From a bacterium (lineage in GTDB: Bacteria; Babelota; Babeliae; Babelales; UBA12409): a stretch of 64,000 nucleotides of DNA. The notes under the pieces were generated by a model. The model was given only the letters and a program-made list of their open reading frames with translations, was not told the origin of the DNA and searched no databases. The translations under genes were made by a program, and so were the position numbers. This document shows, piece by piece, positions 25,505 to 33,407 of the stretch. Location of the stretch: assembly GCA_018660415.1 (NCBI GenBank), contig JABJKG010000010.1, positions 1-64,000 of the forward strand, given 5' to 3'. The stretch's first letter is position 1; each line of letters opens with the position of its first letter.

Positions 25505-26377
25505 TTATTCCTGGAGGTATCTATTAATAGTGTTTACTAGTTGGTCCTCGGTAATAAAGTCTTCACCCAGTAAAGCATTGAACTGTTCTAAAGACTTAGA
25601 GATAGATCTAACTCGGGCTTTACGATTTTTTTCAAAGAAGATCTCTGAAGGGTTAGAGTTGGCTTGTTCAGTATCAATGAATGCAACCTTGCCATCGGGT
25701 GTAAACTGGAGGTTAGTGGTACAGATATCTCGAATGCCTGCACAGATCATAATAACGACTTGTTGTTTTTGTTCAGTGGTGAGTGCGTGAAGATGATGAG
25801 CGTGATTGTGTAAATCATCCAGTGGTAATACTTGAGCGATAACAATATAATCTTCATCGCACAGTTGTGGCGATGAAGGGTTTTCGCCGATGTAGAAGTA
25901 ATATTTATGTTTCGGGAGCGCGATATTATCCAGGTTGTGCTTATCTTGCATCTGTTTTGCTCGTATCCAATGTGGAATACGGCTAACACACTGGAACGGT
26001 CGGCTTTCCTTCTTGAGTAAAAGTTTAATAAAGTATCCGGAAAGATCTGGGTGTGATAGCACGACGGTAGACTTGATTTTAATAATCGTAAAGCCTTTTG
26101 CTTCGATTTCTTTTATGAGACCAGCCTGATATTCAGGATTTTTTAGATCAGTTCGTGAGTACTGACGAATTTTACGAACCAGGTCCTTGTTTTGTGGTTG
26201 TATAAAGATTTTTTGAAGAGACTTGTAAACCTGTTCAGGCATCACAAAGCATTGCTTAACTGCTGTACACAGCTCAGGATTATTAAAAAACTGGCTTAAA
26301 TTATCAGGAATCGGTTGTTGTACTGCTGCACAATATTGAGAGAGTAATCCCAAAACCAATAGAATTTTTCTTATCAT
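25505..26377 (-). CDS. Secreted kinase-like protein with retained catalytic motifs, 290 aa
   Basis: The intact member of the family, starting at ATG 26377 (signal MIRKILLVLGLLSQYCAA). After a helical N-terminal domain it carries K118 in GYFIKLLLKK, a hinge-like YIVIAQVLPL, D217 with N222 in RDICTTNLQF (D-x4-N), and D235 in AFIDTEQ, thirteen residues after the Asn. The order and spacing match the protein-kinase/aminoglycoside-kinase fold: β3 Lys, hinge, catalytic loop, DFG-like Asp. A secreted kinase of an intracellular bacterium would act on host targets, but this is inference and the overall identity to known kinases is very low. Confidence 0.6.
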   Translation of the reverse strand: MIRKILLVLGLLSQYCAAVQQPIPDNLSQFFNNPELCTAVKQCFVMPEQVYKSLQKIFIQPQNKDLVRKIRQYSRTDLKNPEYQAGLIKEIEAKGFTIIKIKSTVVLSHPDLSGYFIKLLLKKESRPFQCVSRIPHWIRAKQMQDKHNLDNIALPKHKYYFYIGENPSSPQLCDEDYIVIAQVLPLDDLHNHAHHLHALTTEQKQQVVIMICAGIRDICTTNLQFTPDGKVAFIDTEQANSNPSEIFFEKNRKARVRSISKSLEQFNALLGEDFITEDQLVNTINRYLQE

Positions 26378-26523
26378 ACGTAGACACCCCACTGTTAATA
26401 ATTCTAATTGTAATAACTTTTGATGTTTTGATTCAATGGTTCGTACAAAAAGAGGAATTAAGGTTTCTGATGCTATAGTTGTTTAGTACCATGAGGATAC
26501 CAGAACTAATATTAATAGGAAGG

Positions 26524-27816
26524 CTAGAATTCCCAGTTAATATGGATTCCAAGGCCGGCGCCATAGAGTGGGGTGTTGAAAATCCGTTGACCTGAGATTG
26601 GGATATCAGTGAGCAGTTCGATTTGGGGAACTATTTTTTCAAAGTATGCGAGTTTGTATACGGCTTTAAAGTGTAGGATATCCATAACAAAAGATCCAGC
26701 AAGTTGGGCGTTAACGATCTCAGAGGGGAAGGCATACGTGTCTTGGGGGCACCAGGTACGATGGGCTCGATGTTGATGTCCGTATGCGGCAAGCAGGGTT
26801 AGGTTGTCTATAAACGGAGGCATGAAGGTCATAAAGCCTACGATGGAGCGATGGTCCCCTAGTTTTTCTAGGGTTTTTCCGGTGGCTAGATGGATAAATC
26901 CGGCCTGGTTTTGCATAGCGGTGGGCATTCGTCGAGTTCCGGTTTTATTTAAAAACTTCATGTAGGAAGCCAGAACACCTATACGTAGTGAGGAGGTAAA
27001 TCCGATCATGAGATTAATACCAGCCATAAAGCCCCAGTGTTTAAAGTGGCCACCTTGAACCTGAAAAGCTTCATTAGGGTTGCCGCCTCCTCCTGTTGGC
27101 CAGGAAACGCCAGCTTCAAACCTAGCGCTTAAAAGATCAATCGAGGCACGATCAATATCTTTGTAAACGCCTTGCCAGCCGACCTGTATTAGTGCATCTC
27201 CTAAATAGTTCCCTTTAAAAGGTGTGGCGTATGAATCAAGATTATAGGCTTGTAAGATAGTATCGATGTTGTCTTTAAGAGAGATCCAGTCGGGGTTTTG
27301 TTGAGAAAAAGTTCCGAGTGGGGGTGATAAATCCTGTAGAACGATATCGTCAATAGTGATATCCCGTATTGGCAGGTGTCCTTTGACAAAGAATCCTTTT
27401 TTTAGATTTTGCCGTAGAAATACGTAGGTTTCATTAATGGTAAACTTACTTTTAAAGGACAGTTTTCCAAATTGAGATGAAGCACCACTGTTTTGGGTTT
27501 CTGCAATAAGGCGATCAGCGGTGGCTTTGAGATCAGCAATCTGTGCGTTGGCAGTAACGCCTTGCATAGCATAAAGCCAGTTTTGTGGCCCGTATATATC
27601 CAATAGAGGTGTACATAAACCGTCACTATCACGACCGGTAGTTGTGCTTCCATGAGCCATGTAAAACTTTATATTGGTATGCCAATCATGAGTATCGATA
27701 GAATAGATGTTAGGTAAGAAAAAAGCCTTATAAAAATGGCCCAAACCACAATAGAGGGTTTGACTGGAGAGTCCTATCAAACACAAAATTAAAAGTTTTT
27801 TAGTATTTTTTAACAT
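26524..27816 (-). CDS. Predicted outer-membrane β-barrel protein, 430 aa
   Basis: A signal peptide (MLKNTKKLLILCLIGLSS) leads to a long domain with alternating hydrophobic/polar strands and Gly/aromatic turns (WGFMAGINLMIGFTSSLRI; LHFKAVYKLAYFEKIVP). The protein ends YGAGLGIHINWEF; a terminal Phe after alternating residues is the BAM recognition signal of outer-membrane barrels. It is probably a porin-like or surface protein. I do not recognise the specific family. It confirms a Gram-negative envelope. Confidence 0.75.
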   Translation of the reverse strand: MLKNTKKLLILCLIGLSSQTLYCGLGHFYKAFFLPNIYSIDTHDWHTNIKFYMAHGSTTTGRDSDGLCTPLLDIYGPQNWLYAMQGVTANAQIADLKATADRLIAETQNSGASSQFGKLSFKSKFTINETYVFLRQNLKKGFFVKGHLPIRDITIDDIVLQDLSPPLGTFSQQNPDWISLKDNIDTILQAYNLDSYATPFKGNYLGDALIQVGWQGVYKDIDRASIDLLSARFEAGVSWPTGGGGNPNEAFQVQGGHFKHWGFMAGINLMIGFTSSLRIGVLASYMKFLNKTGTRRMPTAMQNQAGFIHLATGKTLEKLGDHRSIVGFMTFMPPFIDNLTLLAAYGHQHRAHRTWCPQDTYAFPSEIVNAQLAGSFVMDILHFKAVYKLAYFEKIVPQIELLTDIPISGQRIFNTPLYGAGLGIHINWEF

Positions 27817-27943
27817 ACTTTAAGTCTCTTTGGTTTAAGATTCACTTTTATATATTTTGGGTACGTTGGATTTATTCTTACCATAATTTAATAATTAATT
27901 TATAGACATTAATATTATTTTTATTGCATAACTTGAGAAATTC

Positions 27944-27971
27944 TTTACAAAACAGGACGTTTCAGTAGAAT
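27944..27971 (+). promoter_or_regulatory. Candidate sigma-70 promoter of hppA
   Basis: TTTACA (27944-27949), a 16-base spacer and TAGAAT (27966-27971) lie about 60 bases before the hppA ATG. Both hexamers differ from consensus by one base. Pattern match only. Confidence 0.45.
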
Positions 27972-28031
27972 TAAAGGGATTAATAAGTACAAATTTTTCA
28001 TTTCAATTTTATACGTATTGGGAGTGTTTTT

Positions 28032-30038
28032 ATGCAAATCGCGCATTATTTTGCTGCGTTCTCCGGGATCGCATTGTTTGGATTAGCAATTGTTTGGTTT
28101 CTTTTTTCAAAAATTCAAAGCATTGTTGTTGATGATGGTAAAGCTGGATCGATAGCGTCTTCTATTCGGGAAGGGGCAATGACATTTCTCGCAGAAGAGT
28201 ACAAAATAATTTCTTATGTTCTTGGTATTGTTGTTGCATTAGAATTAGTGCTTGTTTATTATGGTGCTTCATTATGGATTCCTGCTTTCTTTGTGTTTGG
28301 GGCATTGCTTTCAATGTTGACCGGATTTATCGGTATGCGTGCTGCTACTGATGCTAATGTAAGAACTACCTTGGCCGCAAAAAACTCAGGTGAACATCAA
28401 TCATTCTTGATCGCTTTTTTTGGTGGCGGTGTTATGGGGTTTGCAGTAGCAAGTTTCGGTCTTATTGGAACCGCTGTTGTATTCTGTGCATTCTATAATC
28501 ATCCTGACTTTATACAAATTTTAACGAGCTTCAGTTTTGGAGGAAGCTTGGTTGCTTTCTTTGCTCGTGTTGGTGGTGGTATCTTTACTAAATCAGCTGA
28601 TGTTGGTGCTGACCTTGTAGGTAAGGTTGAAGCTGGTATCCCTGAAGATGATCCTCGTAACCCTGCAGTTATTGCGGATAATGTTGGTGACTGTGTTGGT
28701 GATACTGCTGGTATGGGTGCTGATATTTATGAATCATATGTTGGTGCGATGGTATCTTCTATCATCCTTGCATTCAATCATTATGGTGCTTCTACATTGA
28801 CCTATATTACATTGCCATTAGTATTGGCGACTGTTGGACTCCTTGGATCAGTTGTTGGTTTAGTGTCGAACTTATTGTTACGTTTTGAACCGGCGGCTAT
28901 GTTGCGTAATGCAACTTATGTAGCGATTGGTTTTTTCTTAATCGTTATGTATTTTTATGTTAACGCGGCACATTTACCATTCGCATTCTTTTACTCAATC
29001 ATCTTGGGTTGTTTTTCTGGAATTACTATTGGTTTGATTACCGAATATTATACTGACTCTGAAAGAAAGCCTGTTAAAAACTTGGCTGACAGTTGTCGTT
29101 CTGGTGCAGCAACCAATATCATTTACGGTCTTTCCTTAGGAATGGAATCTACAGCATTGCCAGTTATTATTCTTGCGTTTGTTGTACTTCTAGCGTTCCA
29201 TTTTGGTGGCGGCTTGTTTGGTGTTTCTCTTGCAGCGGTTTCCATGCTTGCAACAGTTGGTATTACTATGACTGTTGATGCATACGGACCGATTGCTGAT
29301 AACGCTGGCGGTATTGCTGAGATGGCTGGATTTGATCCAAAGGTTCGTCAAATTACTGATAAATTAGATTCACTCGGTAACACGACAGCAGCAATTGGAA
29401 AAGGCTTTGCAATTGGGTCTGCTATGTTAACTGCTCTTGCTTTATTTTCTGCATACTCAGAAGAGGCTGGTCTTAAAGTATTGAACTTGTTAAGCCCGAC
29501 TGTATTGGTTGGTGTGTTTATTGGTGCTACATTACCGTTTATTGTATCTGCATTAACAATGCGTTCAGTAAGTAAAGCAGCATTACAGATGGTACTCGAG
29601 GTTCGTCGTCAGTTTAAAGAGATTGCTGGGATAATGGATGGTACTGGAAAACCTGACTATAAGCGTTGTATCTCTATTAGTACTCAAGCAGCATTACGAG
29701 AAATGATCCTTCCTGGGATTATCACTGTTGCGTCTCCGATCTGTGTACTCTACTTCTTTGGTTCCAATGGTGTTGAAGCCCTTGGTGGCTTGCTTGTTGG
29801 AGCAACCGTTGTTGGTGTTCTCTTGGCACTCATGATGGCCAATGGTGGTGGTGCATGGGATAACGCAAAAAAATATATTGAATCAGGTGCGCTTGGTGGA
29901 AAAGGTTCTGATGCTCATAAAGCGGCAGTTGTTGGTGATACTGTAGGAGATCCATTTAAGGATACTTCTGGTCCAGCACTTAATATTTTAATTAAGTTAA
30001 TGTCCATTGTGGCATTGTTACTTGTTTCACTCAAGTAA
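28032..30038 (+). CDS. hppA: Membrane-bound ion-pumping pyrophosphatase
   Basis: This inner-membrane enzyme couples PPi hydrolysis to H+ or Na+ export, saving energy in a host-dependent cell. Sixteen helices are expected over 668 aa. The substrate-binding blocks are DVGADLVGKVEAGIPEDDPR, NPAVIADNVGDCVGDTAGM, and later GDTVGDPFKDTSGP. The segment GNTTAAIGKGFAIGSA has Ala where K+-independent enzymes have Lys, so it should be of the K+-dependent type; whether it pumps H+ or Na+ cannot be decided here. GGGAG precedes the ATG, and a strong terminator follows. Confidence 0.95.
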   Translation: MQIAHYFAAFSGIALFGLAIVWFLFSKIQSIVVDDGKAGSIASSIREGAMTFLAEEYKIISYVLGIVVALELVLVYYGASLWIPAFFVFGALLSMLTGFIGMRAATDANVRTTLAAKNSGEHQSFLIAFFGGGVMGFAVASFGLIGTAVVFCAFYNHPDFIQILTSFSFGGSLVAFFARVGGGIFTKSADVGADLVGKVEAGIPEDDPRNPAVIADNVGDCVGDTAGMGADIYESYVGAMVSSIILAFNHYGASTLTYITLPLVLATVGLLGSVVGLVSNLLLRFEPAAMLRNATYVAIGFFLIVMYFYVNAAHLPFAFFYSIILGCFSGITIGLITEYYTDSERKPVKNLADSCRSGAATNIIYGLSLGMESTALPVIILAFVVLLAFHFGGGLFGVSLAAVSMLATVGITMTVDAYGPIADNAGGIAEMAGFDPKVRQITDKLDSLGNTTAAIGKGFAIGSAMLTALALFSAYSEEAGLKVLNLLSPTVLVGVFIGATLPFIVSALTMRSVSKAALQMVLEVRRQFKEIAGIMDGTGKPDYKRCISISTQAALREMILPGIITVASPICVLYFFGSNGVEALGGLLVGATVVGVLLALMMANGGGAWDNAKKYIESGALGGKGSDAHKAAVVGDTVGDPFKDTSGPALNILIKLMSIVALLLVSLK

Positions 30039-30061
30039 AGATTGAAAAAAAAATAATATAG

Positions 30062-30092
30062 AAAAAGCGAGTTGTAAAAAGACTCGCTTTTT
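30062..30092 (+). terminator. Intrinsic terminator of hppA
   Basis: AAAAAGCGAGT (30062-30072) pairs perfectly with ACTCGCTTTTT (30082-30092) around a nine-base loop, an 11-bp stem ending in T5. It separates hppA from the small secreted genes downstream. Confidence 0.9.
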
Positions 30093-30116
30093 CTATAAAG
30101 TATTTTAAGGTTAAAC

Positions 30117-30461
30117 GTGAATATAAAACAATTTATATGGTTAACCTTATTGATAGGTTATAGCCATGCTGGATGCATGGCAACATCGAGCTTTAAGGCT
30201 TCTTTATCTGAACAGCTGGAAGATGTGCGATTGGGTTTGGCTGCCTTAGTGCTCATTAGTAAAAATAATCCAGATAAGTATGACTCTGTTGAAGTGGAGA
30301 ATTGGATAAGCCAAATAGAACAAACCAAAAGAATATATGCAAAAGCTGTATCTCAAGGATCTGAAAGTAAAAAAAACGTAGAAAAACTTTTGCCTGCAGT
30401 GTTGGCTCGTGCGGGTGAGGTACGATTAGTTTTAAAAAAGAAAAATTGTGGTAGAGGTTAA
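30117..30461 (+). CDS. Small secreted helical protein, 114 aa (paralog of 30469)
   Basis: GTG start with AAGG upstream; signal peptide MNIKQFIWLTLLIGYSHAG followed by Cys, possibly a non-standard lipoprotein site. The mature domain (LSEQLEDVRLGLAAL ... VEKLLPAVLARAGEVRLVL) aligns along its whole length with the next gene's product, so they are tandem copies. All-helical; function unknown. Likely cotranscribed with 30469 and 30979 (gaps of 7-9 bases). Confidence 0.72.
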   Translation: MNIKQFIWLTLLIGYSHAGCMATSSFKASLSEQLEDVRLGLAALVLISKNNPDKYDSVEVENWISQIEQTKRIYAKAVSQGSESKKNVEKLLPAVLARAGEVRLVLKKKNCGRG

Positions 30462-30468
30462 GCAATAA

Positions 30469-30969
30469 ATGGAAAAAGTATTTTTGTTAATGCTATTAAG
30501 TTCAGTAACGTTTTATAGCCACGGTGCCCCTTATATGCAAAAAATACTGGAAGAGAAAGCCGTAGGTGATGGCAGGGAGGTTTCTAAAAAAGGTTCTTTT
30601 TCTGAACAGATAGAAGAGGTTAGGTTACACCTAGCTGCATTGGATGCCATTGGAAGAGCCAATGACAAATATAATAGAACTTACGTTGGAACCTGGTTGG
30701 AGCGAATGGAACAAGTTCAACGAGTTTATATTAATGCGTTGGGTGGTAGGGGGAGTGTGTCTCTCTCTGAAGCAGAAAGGTTCTTGCCTGATATACTTAC
30801 TAATGCTCGTAATGCACGTTTGGTTTTAGCTCTAAAAGAAGAAAAGTCGGATGAAGGATCTGAGAGAGAGGTGTCGGAAGAAGGTACAACCATTGTGGTT
30901 CCGCCTTTACAGTCGAGACACCATCGAAGTGGGAACTCTTATTCACCTGATGATTATACACGAGGTTAA
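30469..30969 (+). CDS. Small secreted helical protein, 166 aa (paralog of 30117)
   Basis: Signal peptide MEKVFLLMLLSSVTFYSHG. The central region (FSEQIEEVRLHLAALDAIG ... RFLPDILTNARNARLVLAL) matches the upstream gene. A C-terminal acidic then Ser/His/Arg-rich tail (EEKSDEGSEREVSEEG; RHHRSGNSYSPDD) is unique to this copy and is probably disordered. Second gene of a three-gene cluster. Function unknown. Confidence 0.72.
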   Translation: MEKVFLLMLLSSVTFYSHGAPYMQKILEEKAVGDGREVSKKGSFSEQIEEVRLHLAALDAIGRANDKYNRTYVGTWLERMEQVQRVYINALGGRGSVSLSEAERFLPDILTNARNARLVLALKEEKSDEGSEREVSEEGTTIVVPPLQSRHHRSGNSYSPDDYTRG

Positions 30970-30978
30970 AAAATTTAC

Positions 30979-31476
30979 ATGAAAAGAATATTATTATTGA
31001 TACTGTTGAGCTCATTCGTGGGATTGAGTCAGGCGGGGTGTTATATGGCCACGTTTGAAGAAGATGATGTGCCTGAAGAGGGCGAGTATTTTGAGATTAA
31101 ACGTCCTAAACAACCCAGACGCCCCATACTAACTCATGCCCAACGTCTTAGTAGGCAGCTAGGAGAAGTTAGTACAGGGGATGGAGAAAAGGGTGTTTTA
31201 GTACCAAATTCATCGGAGTTGTATTTTGTTCGAGTGCGGCGTGCTAAAGCTGTTCTTAATGATTTAACACGTATAGCTTATAAATCTGGTGGAACACGAT
31301 ATGATGTTTCTTCAATTTTGGAATTAGAGAAAGCTTTAAATGAGGCGAGCTGTGAAATTGGGAGGTGTAAAGTCTTAGGAGGTCCAACAGGAATAGCTGC
31401 TGCAGAAGAGAAATTACAACTATTAATAGTACAAGCTTATAACAAGACGCTACCATTAAAGTCTCAGTCTAAATAA
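30979..31476 (+). CDS. Small secreted protein, 165 aa
   Basis: Signal peptide MKRILLLILLSSFVGLSQAG followed by Cys, so possibly a lipoprotein, though the lipobox is imperfect. A Pro/Lys/Glu-rich linker (EIKRPKQPRRPIL) leads to a helical C-terminal domain. The leader is similar to that of the two upstream genes, but the domain is only distantly similar if related at all. Third gene of the cluster. Function unknown. Confidence 0.68.
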   Translation: MKRILLLILLSSFVGLSQAGCYMATFEEDDVPEEGEYFEIKRPKQPRRPILTHAQRLSRQLGEVSTGDGEKGVLVPNSSELYFVRVRRAKAVLNDLTRIAYKSGGTRYDVSSILELEKALNEASCEIGRCKVLGGPTGIAAAEEKLQLLIVQAYNKTLPLKSQSK

Positions 31477-31493
31477 TAATGAGATATTGTATC

Positions 31494-31515
31494 AGTTCGA
31501 ATCGCCTTGAAAAGG
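31494..31515. repeat. Remnant of a DUF1653 3' end (direct repeat copy 1)
   Basis: This 22-base stretch matches 31751-31772 at 19 positions. On the minus strand it would encode FSRRFEL, compared with FSKRFEL at the real DUF1653 C-terminus. It and the true 3' end bracket the small membrane-protein gene 31526-31732. Confidence 0.6.
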
Positions 31516-31525
31516 ATGATGAATT

Positions 31526-31732
31526 ATGAATAAAATGACTAAAGTTTTTTATGGGATTGTAGGATTTGGCGTGGCCGGTTTTTATTTGTTGAACAGTGCC
31601 ATTTGTGTTAGTCGAATGAAATATGGTTATCGAGCTTTTACCGCTGGAGAATGGGCAACAAGTTCTATTCTGACATTATTAGTGGCCATCATTCTTACTT
31701 GGTGGACGTTTATTATTCTTATGAAAAAGTAA
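31526..31732 (+). CDS. Small two-helix membrane protein, 68 aa
   Basis: Two hydrophobic segments (VFYGIVGFGVAGFYLLNSAI and ILTLLVAIILTWWTFIILM) flank a short polar loop with basic and aromatic residues (RMKYGYRAF). AAGGATGATG lies upstream of the ATG. There is no cleavable signal, so it is probably an inner-membrane protein. It is flanked on both sides by copies of the DUF1653 gene end. Function unknown. Confidence 0.65.
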   Translation: MNKMTKVFYGIVGFGVAGFYLLNSAICVSRMKYGYRAFTAGEWATSSILTLLVAIILTWWTFIILMKK

Positions 31733-31743
31733 TGGTTCTTTTG

Positions 31744-32004
31744 TTATACTAGCTCGAACCGCTTTGAAAAGGGCGGCTTATCAATAGTTTCTATAAACAT
31801 TGTTAATGGTCTGACCCACAAAGTATTACTTCCAAAATCGGAATCATACTCCGCTCGATAGACAACCATTAACTCTAATGTTTCGCTATGGCGAGCAAGT
31901 TCGATAACTGTGTACATCTTGCCTTTATAATGACGGTAAGATCCATCTAGAACGATTTGGTTGATAGCTTCTTGTTCTTGTGGTGAGGTCGGTTTTATGG
32001 CCAT
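31744..32004 (-). CDS. DUF1653 family protein, 86 aa
   Basis: The family consensus is readily visible: GSYRHYKGKMYTVIELARH, then SETLELMVVYRAEYDSD and LWVRPLTMFIETI. DUF1653 proteins are small β-rich cytoplasmic proteins of unknown function, sometimes annotated as ASCH/PUA-like. AGGATAAT precedes the ATG. It follows the cupin gene by six bases, so they are cotranscribed. Confidence 0.85.
   Translation of the reverse strand: MAIKPTSPQEQEAINQIVLDGSYRHYKGKMYTVIELARHSETLELMVVYRAEYDSDFGSNTLWVRPLTMFIETIDKPPFSKRFELV
31751..31772. repeat. DUF1653 3' coding end (direct repeat copy 2)
   Basis: Encodes FSKRFEL of DUF1653 on the minus strand; 19 of 22 bases recur at 31494-31515 on the far side of the small membrane-protein gene. 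Confidence 0.6.
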
Positions 32005-32010
32005 ATTATC

Positions 32011-32547
32011 CTATTTTTTTGTAGATTTTACTTCTACCACTCTAAAGGGTAAATTTGGTTTGGTTTCGAAAGTCCATGGCTTAACTGTTTGGGTTCTATC
32101 TAAAATTTGGTGCATGCATAGATCATTGGTAGCAAGTACACAATACAACATTTCTGCAGGAATACTGATGGGTGTTGTAGGGTTCGCTACTAGTAAACTC
32201 CATCTTTTGTTTCCACGCACGGAACTCTGAGTCCAAATTTTACAGCCTCCATTTACAACAGTAAAGTTTTCTACTGATTCATGGGTATGGGGGCGTACAT
32301 ATTCTCTTTCTCCTAAGAACATTAAACGATGTTTTGTGCCAGTTGCACTATCGTCTGTAAAGCCTTGCCAGAACCCAGCTCCAGACAAACCACTTCCACA
32401 TCGATTGATGGCAACCTGCTTGGTGTGGTAATGTGCTTCAAATGCGGTATAAGCTTCATTATATCTTGATGCACCTCGTTTAGTTATATCCCCTTGCCCT
32501 TGTATAACGATTGGCAAACCAAAAAGAATGAAAAGGTATTTTAACAT
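32011..32547 (-). CDS. Secreted cupin-fold protein, 178 aa
   Basis: A short signal peptide (MLKYLFILFGLPIVIQG) precedes a cupin domain: RPHTHESVENFTVVNGGCKI gives the HxHxxxxE metal motif and the conserved Gly, and ISIPAEMLYCVLA is the second cupin strand. The N-terminal part has HYHTK and a Gly-rich turn. Secreted cupins can be sugar-binding or enzymes; the substrate is unknown. AAAG lies six bases before the ATG. First gene of an operon with DUF1653. Confidence 0.72.
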   Translation of the reverse strand: MLKYLFILFGLPIVIQGQGDITKRGASRYNEAYTAFEAHYHTKQVAINRCGSGLSGAGFWQGFTDDSATGTKHRLMFLGEREYVRPHTHESVENFTVVNGGCKIWTQSSVRGNKRWSLLVANPTTPISIPAEMLYCVLATNDLCMHQILDRTQTVKPWTFETKPNLPFRVVEVKSTKK

Positions 32548-32688
32548 TGTGTGCTTTCTACATGTATTATATTGTTTAAAATACTAAGGGTATATTACAC
32601 TGCCATATAAGTGAAGGGGGACACACTCTTGGAGTATGACAACTAATATAAAAAACTGCTTTATTTATATGTTTAAAAAGGATTTTCT

Positions 32689-33375
32689 ATGGGGTTTAAA
32701 ATACTTTTACTTATAGGGCTTAGTTGTATTACGCAGATCTCTTCATACCAATTTCATTTTGCTTGCCAAGAGCTTTCAGCTGATATTATTCAACGGATGT
32801 CCTATACATGGCGTGATGATTCTCCGGTTCCTTGTAAGGATTTGTGCTATATACAACTATCACATTTTGATTTTAATGGTGAAGTACAGCAAGGGGAGCT
32901 TATTGTGCATAGGTTGGCCGTAGATGATATAGAGTTTATTTTTGAACAACTTTTTATAGCAACATTTCCATTAACCTCCATGAAGTTTATTGACGAATTT
33001 GAAGGATCTGATGATGCGTCAATGAAGGCAAACAACACCAGTGCTTTTTATGCGCGTAAGGTGGCGGGTAAGAGCTATTGGTCTAATCATTCTTATGGGT
33101 TGGCCATAGATATTAACCCACTGATTAATCCTTATTGTAAGGGAGATTTTTGTTGTCCTGAGCAAGGGAAAGTTAACTTGAAAAATAGATCTTATAGTAA
33201 AGCGGGAATGATTACTTCTGATTCTGATATATACGATCTTTTTTTGTCTCGTGGGTGGGAATGGGGAGGAGAATGTTTTTACGATTATGATGGTGTTATT
33301 GACTTACATCATTTTCAAAAAGCTATTCCGGGAATTAATAAAAGTACAAACAGATTGTTTTTTTCTAGTAGGTAG
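32689..33375 (+). CDS. Secreted M15-family D-Ala-D-Ala carboxypeptidase-like enzyme
   Basis: Signal peptide MGFKILLLIGLSCITQISS. The M15 zinc-peptidase pattern is complete: WSNHSYGLAIDINPLINPY supplies zinc ligands His and Asp, and GWEWGGECFYD ... DLHHFQ supplies the catalytic acid region and third ligand His. Such enzymes cut the stem peptide of peptidoglycan. Combined with NagZ and NamZ at 43-46 kb it fits cell-wall turnover or attack on other bacteria. AAGGA lies six bases before the ATG. Confidence 0.82.
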   Translation: MGFKILLLIGLSCITQISSYQFHFACQELSADIIQRMSYTWRDDSPVPCKDLCYIQLSHFDFNGEVQQGELIVHRLAVDDIEFIFEQLFIATFPLTSMKFIDEFEGSDDASMKANNTSAFYARKVAGKSYWSNHSYGLAIDINPLINPYCKGDFCCPEQGKVNLKNRSYSKAGMITSDSDIYDLFLSRGWEWGGECFYDYDGVIDLHHFQKAIPGINKSTNRLFFSSR

Positions 33376-33407
33376 GCCACTCTAAGAAAAACAAAAAAGG
33401 GAATGGA

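Noticed and set aside
31488-31516. GTTCGAATC-like string taken as a tRNA T-arm
   Set aside because: No acceptor, D or anticodon arms can be formed around it; it is instead a remnant of the DUF1653 3' end.
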